This document shows, one piece after another, positions 1 through 6,365 of a DNA stretch of 12,872 bases. The notes below the pieces were generated by a model. That model was given only the letters and a program-made list of their open reading frames with translations, did no database searches and was not told the origin of the DNA. Numbering within the stretch: position 1 is the first letter of the stretch; each line of letters starts with the position of its first letter. Where the stretch lies: positions 1 to 12,872 of the forward strand of contig JACCZL010000573.1 of the NCBI GenBank assembly GCA_013695975.1, written 5' to 3'. This stretch comes from Chloroflexota bacterium. GTDB lineage: Bacteria; Chloroflexota; UBA6077; JACCZL01. Position numbers and translations under genes: made by a program.

Positions 1-30
1 CGCGAGCGCAGCCGTCAACGTCACCACCAT
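1..30 (-). CDS. Possible 5' end of a gene leaving the left edge
   Basis: Reading leftwards on the minus strand, an ATG at 30-28 opens MVVTLTAALA, which could be the start of a secretion signal. An in-frame ATG at 72-70 would add 14 residues. Only ten codons are visible, so no function can be given. It may equally be chance. Confidence 0.15.
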   Translation of the reverse strand, partial: MVVTLTAALA

Positions 31-162
31 GCCCTCGGTGGCTCCGGCGCTTGCGCCCGTCGGCCGATCCATCGGCGTCTCACCACCCTCGACCAATGGC
101 GTCGTTCATGCCAAGTGACCCACTAGTGCTCGGTCACGATCTCATCGGTGGGTCGGTACGCC

Positions 163-237
163 GTAGGTGCGGGGCTTGTCCCCGCCCTCAGCCAGGGCGG
201 GGATGTAGGGGTGGGGCTTGTCCCCACCCGCCCCTAC
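163..237. repeat. Two-copy GC hairpin repeat
   Basis: Two 25-nt units (163-187 and 205-229) differ at three positions. Each centres on a stem around the loop CTTGT: GCGGGG/CCCCGC in the first and GTGGGG/CCCCAC in the second. Two of the three differences (C to T on one arm, G to A on the other) change a C-G pair into a T-A pair, so the stem is preserved. The second unit is framed by GTAGGGG (205-211) and CCCCTAC (231-237), giving a longer stem. Between the units GCCCT and AGGGC can also pair. Short GC hairpin repeats of this style are frequent between genes in Chloroflexota. No coding or terminator role is evident, since there is no T-run. Confidence 0.75.
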
Positions 238-338
238 GAGGACCCATCAGACCTTGGTTGACAGTCCACTAGCGGGATCGACAGGACACCACAGTGATCG
301 CGCGGTCCGCCCAGTTTCGCTTCGTCCGACTCGTTCGG

Positions 339-423
339 CCAAGATGATCATCCGAAGCGTGAAGATGCTCGTGCGCACACGATGATCACCTTGAGCATCT
401 TGGGCACCGAATGATCACCTTGG
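339..423. repeat. Imperfect 85-nt inverted repeat with TGATCA boxes
   Basis: The left arm is 339-370 and the right arm 393-423. The outer part CCAAGATGATCATC matches the reverse complement of the right arm (CCAAGGTGATCATT) at 12 of 14 positions, and the inner AAGATGCTC (362-370) pairs perfectly with GAGCATCTT (393-401). The 22-nt loop begins with GTGCGCAC, itself a palindrome, and contains a third TGATCA box. The 12-mer ATGATCACCTTG occurs at 382-393 and again at 411-422. Possible explanations are a non-autonomous mobile repeat, a multi-site operator, or a structured RNA; the sequence alone does not decide. Confidence 0.6.
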
Positions 424-486
424 GCCGGCCCCCCCTGCGGACGGTCCCGTTCGCGACCAGCGCGGCGAGCCGGGCCTACAGTGCCT

Positions 487-705
487 TTAGCCCGAATTAG
501 TCACCAGCTCCGGCCGGACCAGTTGCGTCGGCACGTCGGGCAGCACGGTCCAGGCGTCCGCGCTCTGGTCGTAGACCGCCAGGTCGTGCCCACGCGGTGG
601 GCGGCCGCCCGCGACGTAGATATTGCCGTCGATCACGCCGGCCCCGCCGCCGTTCCGGGCGGTCGGCATCGGCGCCCGCGGCACCCATTGCTGCACCAGG
701 TCGAC
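487..705 (-). pseudogene. Kelch-repeat protein remnant
   Basis: The frame ending in TAA at 487-489 encodes a little over one Kelch blade. It shows the Kelch hallmarks in order: a Trp, then APMPTAR, a run of three Gly, VIDGNIYVAGG with the Tyr and Gly-Gly, then LAVYD and a closing DAWTVLPDVPT with the Trp. Kelch blades build beta-propellers that need about five to seven units, so this is far too short to fold as a propeller. The frame can be opened back to a GTG at 822, but those first 40 residues are not Kelch-like, and a stop lies further upstream in the same frame before the neighbouring gene ends at 873. I read it as the eroded 3' end of a larger gene, whose upstream part would have lain where the solute-binding-protein gene is now. 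A small real protein is the less likely alternative. Confidence 0.5.
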
Positions 706-872
706 CGCAATCTCGCCAGCAGCACGCCCGGCGTCGGCACTCGGGCCACCATTCGCCTGCGACCGGTTCCCCAGCCACCGCCCACGGAGCGGCTGCGGAG
801 GCTCGCGGCCCGCCTGTCCCACGGCTCGATCAGTCAGGAGTAGGGGCCCGACCGGTCTTCACGGTATCGGAC

Positions 873-2660
873 TTAAGGCCCGGTCCTGATCGGGAGCCCC
901 AGCACCCCGAGGCGGGTGATGACCAGCTCCCGTCCCCGCTGGAGGGCCGTGGGGTGAGAGGGCCGGCGCCAGTGGACAGCGTCGCGCAGCCGCCAGGACG
1001 AGTCGGGTCGTGCGTCCGCCTGCACCCCTCGGACGTCCTTGCTGACCGCGAAGCTCGACAGCGGATGGTAGAGCATGACGCTCGGCTGCTCCTCGGCCCA
1101 GCGGGCCTGGAAGTGGAGGTAGGCGTTGCGGCGGTCCTCCGAGCGTAGCTCCTGCCGTCCCGCCTCGAGCCAGCGGTCGACGTCCGGATCGGCGAATCCG
1201 GCGTAGTTGCCGCCGACGGGTGCGACCTGGCTCGAGTGCCACTGAGGGTAGACGTCCGGGTCGCTCCCCATCGCCCACGACCCGACCAGCGCCGCCTCGA
1301 ATTGGCGCCGCTCGAGGTGCTCTTCAGTTAGCTCGTCCGACGGCAGCGATCGGAGCTCCACCGCGAAGCCGACCCGTCCCAACTGCTCTACCAGCTCGCG
1401 GGCGACGGCCAGGCGCTCGGGAGTGTCGGCGGTCAGCGCGGTAAAGGCGAGTCGTCGCCCTTCACGTTCGCGGATCCCACTCGGACCAACCTGCCAGCCG
1501 GCCCCGTCGAGGAGCGCCGTCGCCCCGATCGGGTCGTACTCGGCCGCGTTCGGAACCTGGGCGTAGGCCCATGACTGGACCGGTATCGGGCCGAACGCCG
1601 GCTCGCCCCGGCCGGCCAGAGCCCGTCGGACCAGTCCGCTCCGATCGACCGCTCGCGCCAGGGCCAGCCGTACCGCCCGCTCGGCGAACAGCTCGCTCTG
1701 GACGTTGAGCGCCAGCGTCGCCACCTTGGATCGTTCGGGGAAGGCGTACACCGCCAGGTGCGGCGTCGCCGCGGCCCGCTCGACCTCCTCCGCTCGCAAG
1801 TGGCCTAGCCCGTCGACTCGCCCGCCAAGCAGGGCATCCACCGCGACGGAGCGGTCGGCGAAGAAGCGCAGCTCGATCCGCTCGAGCCGCGGCGGCGTCC
1901 CGTGATAGCCAGGGTAACGCTCGAGAATCGCCCGCTCAGGCTCGAGCGATGCGACCTGGTAGGGGCCGCTGCCGATCGGGTAGCGGTTCAATGGGTGCAG
2001 GGGCAGCGCGGCGGCCGAGACGCCTTCGAGGAGGTGGCGCGGCAACAGTCCGAGCGTCAGGTGCTCAGGGAACGAGGCCAATGGGTCCGGCAGGCTGAAC
2101 CTGACCGTCCGCTCGTCGGTGGCGTCGACCGTCACCCCACGCCAGAGCTCGGCGAGCTCCCCATTCCCCTGGTGGTCCGCCGCCTGGACCAGTTCAATCG
2201 TGAAGCGGACGTCGCCGGCGTCGAGCGGTGCGCCATCGTGCCAGGCGAGCCCCTCGCGGAGCCGAAAGGTGTAGACCCGCCCGTCAGGGCTGACGTCCCA
2301 GCCCTCAGCCAGGTCTGGCTGGAGGTTGCCGACCGCGTCCGCCCGCACCAGGCCGGCGAAGACCAGCGTCAGGACGTCCTGGCCAGCCAGCGTATAGGGT
2401 GCCAGGACCGGATTGAAGAGCGGCGGCTCGTCGGAAACGGCCTCGACGTAGGCTTCAAATGGGGGTGCCGGCCGGACGAGAAATACGAGCGCCGCCAGGG
2501 CGCCGAGGGTGAGCAGCGCCGCGCCGGCGACACTCCCCAGGGCCAGCCAGAGCCCCTGTCGCGACCGCGGCCACATCGTGACGGCCTGGGCCCGGCGTCG
2601 GCCGGCCGGAGACGAGAAGCGCGAGTCCCAGAGTGAAAGGGGCTTGACCCGTTCGCTCAC
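873..2660 (-). CDS. ABC transporter solute-binding protein, family 5
   Basis: This 595-residue protein belongs to the extracellular solute-binding family 5 (oligopeptide, dipeptide and nickel binders such as OppA/DppA). The family signature is visible around residues 117-155 (LAEGWDVSPDG, then YTFRLREGLAWHDGAPLDA and GDVRFTI). A hydrophobic segment at about 37-62 follows a basic stretch and has no lipobox Cys, so the protein is probably anchored by this helix rather than by lipid. The GTG start at 2660 lies three bases after the secG stop, which suggests translational coupling. An ATG at residue 29 (2576) would still keep the whole anchor and is a reasonable alternative start. No permease or ATPase gene of a transporter is adjacent, so the substrate and partner are unknown. 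The last 35 or so residues look like an extension beyond the usual domain end. Confidence 0.88.
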   Translation of the reverse strand: MSERVKPLSLWDSRFSSPAGRRRAQAVTMWPRSRQGLWLALGSVAGAALLTLGALAALVFLVRPAPPFEAYVEAVSDEPPLFNPVLAPYTLAGQDVLTLVFAGLVRADAVGNLQPDLAEGWDVSPDGRVYTFRLREGLAWHDGAPLDAGDVRFTIELVQAADHQGNGELAELWRGVTVDATDERTVRFSLPDPLASFPEHLTLGLLPRHLLEGVSAAALPLHPLNRYPIGSGPYQVASLEPERAILERYPGYHGTPPRLERIELRFFADRSVAVDALLGGRVDGLGHLRAEEVERAAATPHLAVYAFPERSKVATLALNVQSELFAERAVRLALARAVDRSGLVRRALAGRGEPAFGPIPVQSWAYAQVPNAAEYDPIGATALLDGAGWQVGPSGIREREGRRLAFTALTADTPERLAVARELVEQLGRVGFAVELRSLPSDELTEEHLERRQFEAALVGSWAMGSDPDVYPQWHSSQVAPVGGNYAGFADPDVDRWLEAGRQELRSEDRRNAYLHFQARWAEEQPSVMLYHPLSSFAVSKDVRGVQADARPDSSWRLRDAVHWRRPSHPTALQRGRELVITRLGVLGLPIRTGP

Positions 2661-2663
2661 GCC

Positions 2664-2885
2664 CTACGACGCAAAGATGACGCTGGCAACCGAGGTGAGC
2701 ACGAAGAGGATAGCCAGCCCGATCGTCGCATTGAACAGCGTCCGCTCGACCCCCCGTCGCGTGCGATAAATCGACGTGTCCGAGCTAAACGTCGCCGAGA
2801 AGCCCGATCCCCGCGATTGCAGCAACACCACCAGGATCACGACGATCGAGACGATGATCTGGACGACGTTCAGGTAGCCGCTCAT
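2664..2885 (-). CDS. secG: Protein translocase subunit SecG
   Basis: A 73-residue SecG of normal length. It has two membrane helices, roughly residues 5-23 and 51-71, joined by a polar loop that starts with the conserved LLQSRGSG and continues into a Gly/Ser/Thr-rich stretch (FSSDTSIYRTRRG). SecG binds SecYE in the cytoplasmic membrane and helps SecA-driven export of proteins. It starts at ATG 2885, 35 bases after yvcK, and its stop is three bases from the next gene's start. There is no visible Shine-Dalgarno sequence before the ATG; a promoter-like pair just upstream (2894-2924) would give an almost leaderless message. The export function fits with the downstream secreted binding protein, though co-transcription may be incidental. 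Confidence 0.93.
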   Translation of the reverse strand: MSGYLNVVQIIVSIVVILVVLLQSRGSGFSATFSSDTSIYRTRRGVERTLFNATIGLAILFVLTSVASVIFAS

Positions 2886-2893
2886 GGTTGCCC

Positions 2894-2924
2894 ATTGTAT
2901 AGGAGATCCGGGCTCGGATGCTAA
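2894..2924 (-). promoter_or_regulatory. Candidate internal promoter for secG
   Basis: On the minus strand TTAGCA (2924-2919, 4/6 to the -35 consensus) is followed after 17 bases by TATACA (2901-2896), with the overlapping TACAAT (2899-2894, 5/6) as an alternative -10. The -35 overlaps the yvcK stop codon. Transcription would start around 2889-2887, only a few bases before the secG ATG at 2885, so the message would have almost no leader, which fits the lack of a ribosome binding site there. Confidence 0.35.
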
Positions 2925-4231
2925 CCCCCGACCCCTACGCTGGCCGCCCGCACGGCCGTCATCGCCGTCGCGCCGCGCTCTTCGTAGAGCCGTAGGATCG
3001 AAACGGCCAGCTTCTCCGGGCTATGTCGCAGAGGATTGCGAGGGTCGACCACATCGTCGAAGGCCAGCTCGGGGCCATCCGGCGGGAGGTCAGCAGGGTC
3101 CGCCACGACTTGCTGGACCCGCCAGGCAGGGTCGAGCTCGCCGCGCAGGTTGCTGTTGGCGAGGACGACGTCGAGCGGGTTGGCGCGGAGGTGATTCAGC
3201 AGGGTCTTGACGTGATCCCCCATGCTGAAGCCGTCCGTTTCGCCCGGCTGGGTCGCGACGTTGCAGACGTAGACCGTAAAGGCGTCGGTCGCCGTCAACG
3301 CCTTGGCGATCCCGTCCACGAGCAAGTTCGGCAGGATGCTGGTGTAAAGGCTGCCGGGCCCGATCACCACCAGGTCGGCTTCCAGGATGGCCCTGACCGC
3401 CTCGGGGTACGCGGCCGGCCGCTCCGGCTGGAGGTAGACCCGCTTGATCGGGATGGTCGCCTCGGAAATCTTCGATTCCCCTTCGACCAGCGCCTCGTCG
3501 GACAGTTCGGCGCAGAGGGTCACGTTGGCCAGCGTCGACGGCAGGATCTGCCCGCGCACGGCCAGCACCCGGCTGGCTTCGCGGATCGCCTCCTCGAAGT
3601 TGCCGGTGATGCCGCTCATCGCCACGATGAAGAGGTTGCCGAAGCTGTGGCCGTCGAGCCCGGAGCCCTGGCCGAAGCGATACTGAAAGAGCTTCGCCAT
3701 GACCGGCTCGGCGTCGGCCAGGGCGACGATGCAGTTGCGGAAGTCGCCCGGCGGTAAGACCCCGAGCTCGCGTCGCAGCCGCCCGGAGCTGCCGCCGTCG
3801 TCGGCCACGGTGACGATCGCGGTGATGTTCGCGCTGTGGTGCTTCAGTCCACGCAGCATCGTCGACAGGCCGGTGCCGCCTCCGATCACCACGATCTTTG
3901 GTCCGCGCTGCCGGTGTCGAAGGCTGACCAGCGCGTCGACCAGTCCGACCCCGCCCTGTGGTGGCTGCAATGGCGCCATCAAGCTGCGATTCAGTCGCCA
4001 GAGCCCTAGCACCGTGATCGCGCCGCCGGCCAGGAGGAAGAGGGCGCCGCGCAACCAACGTGGGAGGAACTGGAGCGTCAGCAGCGTCGCCTCCTCGGGC
4101 AAGGGGACCGTCCGATACACCTCCACGAAAAGGTAGGCCAAACCCAGCGCGAGCACGACCAGTCCGAGCAGCGTGAGACCAAGCCAGCGCTTGATGCGCA
4201 GACCCGGCACCAGCAGCTTCATCAGCCGCAT
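2921..4231 (-). CDS. yvcK: YvcK/CofD-like protein with N-terminal membrane anchor
   Basis: A 436-residue member of the YvcK (gluconeogenesis factor, UPF0052) family, a UDP-sugar-binding relative of CofD that in Bacillus supports cell-wall synthesis and morphology during gluconeogenic growth. The Rossmann-type start IGGGTGLS lies at residues 116-123, followed by VADDGGSSGRLRRELG (142-157), PPGDFRNC (160-167), LDGHSFGNLF (192-201), and the late motif VVIGPGSLYTSILPNLL. Before this core are about 110 extra residues with two membrane helices (about 16-38 and 60-80), so the enzyme-like domain should sit at the inner face of the membrane. The ATG at 4231 is preceded by GGAG at seven bases. It lies between the small membrane-protein gene (36-nt gap) and secG (35-nt gap), all in one direction. 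Confidence 0.92.
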   Translation of the reverse strand: MRLMKLLVPGLRIKRWLGLTLLGLVVLALGLAYLFVEVYRTVPLPEEATLLTLQFLPRWLRGALFLLAGGAITVLGLWRLNRSLMAPLQPPQGGVGLVDALVSLRHRQRGPKIVVIGGGTGLSTMLRGLKHHSANITAIVTVADDGGSSGRLRRELGVLPPGDFRNCIVALADAEPVMAKLFQYRFGQGSGLDGHSFGNLFIVAMSGITGNFEEAIREASRVLAVRGQILPSTLANVTLCAELSDEALVEGESKISEATIPIKRVYLQPERPAAYPEAVRAILEADLVVIGPGSLYTSILPNLLVDGIAKALTATDAFTVYVCNVATQPGETDGFSMGDHVKTLLNHLRANPLDVVLANSNLRGELDPAWRVQQVVADPADLPPDGPELAFDDVVDPRNPLRHSPEKLAVSILRLYEERGATAMTAVRAASVGVGG

Positions 4232-4267
4232 CGGGCGGCTCCGAGCGTGGGCACGGTCACGGGATGG

Positions 4268-4624
4268 TCATTTGATGAAAAGGCTGGCGATGGCGCTACA
4301 GACGCTGACGGCGAGCGAGCCGATCAGGGCCCCAAGAAAGCCCTCGACCTGAACGCCAACCGGAACGAGGGTCGCCATCCAGAACACGGCGGCGTTGACG
4401 ACGAAGACGAACAGCCCGAGCGTCACCAGGTTGAGTGGACACGTCAGCAGCAGGAGTAAGGGTCGGACCAGGGCGTTCAGCAGGCCCAGGACCAGCGCGA
4501 ACAGGAGTGCCGCGAGTAGCGCTTCGCCACCCTCGCCCTCCACGCGGACGTAGGGCCAGAACAGCCGCTGGGCGACGATCACGGCGACGGCGCTCACCAC
4601 CAGCCGAAGCAGGAATTGCGTCAC
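4268..4624 (-). CDS. Phage holin IV/YvlD-type small membrane protein
   Basis: This 118-residue protein is almost entirely hydrophobic, with four predicted helices (about residues 4-20, 35-55, 57-85 and 95-116). The order resembles the widespread bacterial holin superfamily IV / YvlD-like proteins: an early charged loop RVEGEGG, the NALVRPLLLLLTCPLNLVTL segment with its conserved Asn, Arg-Pro and Pro, and a helix containing FVVNAAVFW. Despite the family name these are chromosomal proteins of unknown role, not phage lysis genes, and there is no other phage gene here. The start is a GTG at 4624, and the Shine-Dalgarno match is weak (GGAGG lies well upstream). It is the first gene after a strong-looking promoter at 4671-4700 and probably heads the yvcK-secG transcript. 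Confidence 0.85.
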   Translation of the reverse strand: MTQFLLRLVVSAVAVIVAQRLFWPYVRVEGEGGEALLAALLFALVLGLLNALVRPLLLLLTCPLNLVTLGLFVFVVNAAVFWMATLVPVGVQVEGFLGALIGSLAVSVCSAIASLFIK

Positions 4625-4670
4625 TCCGCCGTCTCGCCCCTCCGAGCCCGCCTGCGCCGCGCCGTGAGGG

Positions 4671-4700
4671 AGTGTAGCCCCGGCCCGCGCCCACTGTCAA
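4671..4700 (-). promoter_or_regulatory. Promoter for the holin-like/yvcK/secG operon
   Basis: On the minus strand a perfect TTGACA (4700-4695) is followed by an 18-base spacer and TACACT (4676-4671), which matches the -10 consensus at 4/6 including the key A and final T. Transcription would begin near 4664, about 40 bases before the GTG at 4624. This is the best sigma-70-type promoter seen in the window. Confidence 0.6.
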
Positions 4701-4720
4701 CGCGCGCTGCCCCGGACCCC

Positions 4721-4758
4721 GAGGCCATTGCATCAGGCGAACCCGCCTGAGCGGCCTC
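4721..4758 (-). terminator. Nested hairpin at the phosphatase stop codon
   Basis: An inner perfect 7-bp stem TCAGGCG/CGCCTGA (4733-4739 with 4744-4750) closes a 4-base loop. An outer stem GAGGCC/GGCCTC (4721-4726 with 4753-4758) encloses it, and the outer arm overlaps the stop codon at 4759-4757. The position suggests a transcription end or an mRNA 3'-end stabiliser for the glycosyltransferase-phosphatase unit. There is no T-run after it on the minus strand, so it is not a classical intrinsic terminator. Confidence 0.5.
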
Positions 4759-6352
4759 AGATCACCCCCTTTTCTCCGGGTGTCGAATTGTCGGTAAGCA
4801 TGGCCGCTGACCCTACCAGGCCCTCGATTGGCCGTCCCGTCATCCCCAGCGGCAGGGGCTCGCCCAGCAGGCGCAGGAACGTCGGGGCCAGGTCCAGCGG
4901 CGAGACCTCGCCGATCGGTCCCCGCCGTTGGACGGACGGCCCGGCGGCGGCGACAAAGCCGTGCTGGGTATGATCGCTCCCGCGGAGATGCTCGGGCTTG
5001 CGTTGTGTCAGCTCGGCGTTCGGATACGCGAGCCGACGCATCCAGTAGGGTGCCGGCTTCCAGGTGACGAACAGGTCGGGCAAGGACTGGGGCGGCCCGT
5101 CGCCGAAGAGCCTCGCGGACCGCCCGATCTGCTGCACCGCCGGCTGGCCGGTCTCGGGATCGACGAGCCGGCGTAGGTCGGACTCCAGCCGATCGAGCAG
5201 CGCCTCGTATGCGGGCCCCGCCTCGACCGTGCCCTCCGGCTCCCGACCCCGCAGGTTGACGCGCAGGAAGCTGCTGTACAGGGACGGGATCGCGAAGGCG
5301 GTCGTCCGCCGCCAGTCGGTCGCGCCTCGGAACTGGTCGGCCAGCAGGCGCTCCCGAATGGCCCGTGGGAAGTGTCGGCTGAGCGCCAGGCGCCAGGCCT
5401 CAGGCACCGTGCGTCGGATGGCCGCCAGCGGGTTCGAGGCCGGCCCCCCTGGGGAGGGACGCCCGGATCGGGGACTTGCCTGGTAGCCCAGCCGGTGGCA
5501 GAACGCCTCGATCAGCCCCGTGGTCGGGTAGTGGTCCGCCATTCCGGTCGACGCCACCAGAAAGACGTTGGCGTCCGGTGACAGCAGCGCCAGCAGTCGG
5601 CCCAGAAGCTGGTCGATCGCTCGGTAGACGTCGCGGATGGCATGCGTCAGCGCACCCTCCGCCATCGGACCGGGCCGATCCGCCCGCGGCCGATACTGCC
5701 AGAACTGGTGGCTCGCCAGATGGGACTCGGCGAAGCCGACGACGACTAGCTCGAAGCGACGTTGGCCGAGCAGGTGCCGAGACAGCGCGCCCTTCCGCTC
5801 GATCCGCTCCAGCAGGCGTCGGTAGATCCGCTCGTCCTCTCGGACGCTGCTGCCGATGCGCTCGTCGATCCGCATCGCGGGTCCGAGCGCGCGGCGAACG
5901 TCTCGCAAGACCGTCGTCGGCTCGGCGGACGGCCCGCGGGATGGGTTGTGGACGGCCCAGTTCGCGAGCTGGATACCGGCCAGCCCGGGCAGCGGATAGG
6001 CGTCGGGCACGTCGACGATCGCGACCTTCACGTCCCGCCCGCGCAGGTGGGCCCAGAACGGGAGCGCGTCGGCCTCGAGCTCGGTGGTGCGTACCAGGTC
6101 GTAGGTACCGGGACGCAACTGGCGGGATGCGTAATAGCCGTGGCGGCCGCGCGAGACGCCGCTGAGCAGGGAGACCCAGATGCCGTGCTCGCAGATCAGA
6201 TCCGGTCCGCTGGTCCGCCCCCAGCAGCCGCGCTCCATGAGCGAGGCGATCGTCGGCAGGTAGCCCTCGCGTGCCCACTCCTGGATCGCCTCGGCGTCGC
6301 CGACGTCGAGCGCCAGGATCACGAGCGGCGCGACGTCCCGATCAGCGGTCAC
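4757..6352 (-). CDS. Alkaline-phosphatase-superfamily protein, atypical active site
   Basis: A 531-residue protein of the type I phosphodiesterase/AlkP-like superfamily. Family features are the opening VILALDVGDA (metal Asp at 16), LPTIASLMERG, SLLSGVSRGRHGYY (61-74), HQFWQYRP (215-222), GSDHTQHGF (458-466) and the closing SPLDLAPTFLRLLGEPLPLG. The position normally held by the Thr/Ser nucleophile four residues before the conserved Trp is Glu55 in CEHGIW. The usual D-x-x-x-H pair reads H211-x-x-x-H215, and the usual SDHG reads STGM (268-271) with a DH only at 273-274. It may therefore be a divergent subfamily with a different chemistry or a non-catalytic role; the substrate is unknown. GTG start at 6352, with AGGTGAGG five bases upstream, seven bases after the glycosyltransferase stop. 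Confidence 0.85.
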   Translation of the reverse strand: MTADRDVAPLVILALDVGDAEAIQEWAREGYLPTIASLMERGCWGRTSGPDLICEHGIWVSLLSGVSRGRHGYYASRQLRPGTYDLVRTTELEADALPFWAHLRGRDVKVAIVDVPDAYPLPGLAGIQLANWAVHNPSRGPSAEPTTVLRDVRRALGPAMRIDERIGSSVREDERIYRRLLERIERKGALSRHLLGQRRFELVVVGFAESHLASHQFWQYRPRADRPGPMAEGALTHAIRDVYRAIDQLLGRLLALLSPDANVFLVASTGMADHYPTTGLIEAFCHRLGYQASPRSGRPSPGGPASNPLAAIRRTVPEAWRLALSRHFPRAIRERLLADQFRGATDWRRTTAFAIPSLYSSFLRVNLRGREPEGTVEAGPAYEALLDRLESDLRRLVDPETGQPAVQQIGRSARLFGDGPPQSLPDLFVTWKPAPYWMRRLAYPNAELTQRKPEHLRGSDHTQHGFVAAAGPSVQRRGPIGEVSPLDLAPTFLRLLGEPLPLGMTGRPIEGLVGSAAMLTDNSTPGEKGVI

Positions 6353-6357
6353 GGGTC

Positions 6358-6365
6358 CCTCACCT
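6358..6365 (-). promoter_or_regulatory. Ribosome binding site of the phosphatase-like gene
   Basis: AGGTGAGG on the minus strand overlaps the TGA stop of the glycosyltransferase gene and lies five bases before the GTG at 6352. It supports the GTG as the start and indicates that the two genes are translated from one message. Confidence 0.65.

Larger units (their letters stand above)
31..486. other. Gene-free stretch with two structured repeats
   Basis: I see no reading frame here with recognisable protein content; the short open frames are low-complexity and rich in Arg and Pro. The stretch holds the GC hairpin pair at 163-237 and the imperfect inverted repeat at 339-423, annotated separately. 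No clear promoter for either flank was found. Confidence 0.6.

Noticed and set aside
1902..2636. Plus-strand open frame opposite the solute-binding-protein gene
   Set aside because: There is no motif, and it lies wholly opposite a well-supported family 5 binding protein.
3023..3757. Plus-strand open frame opposite yvcK
   Set aside because: It is a charged low-complexity shadow of the conserved YvcK core.
4268..4624. Prophage lysis gene
   Set aside because: The holin-like protein is of a chromosomal type and has no neighbouring endolysin or other phage genes.
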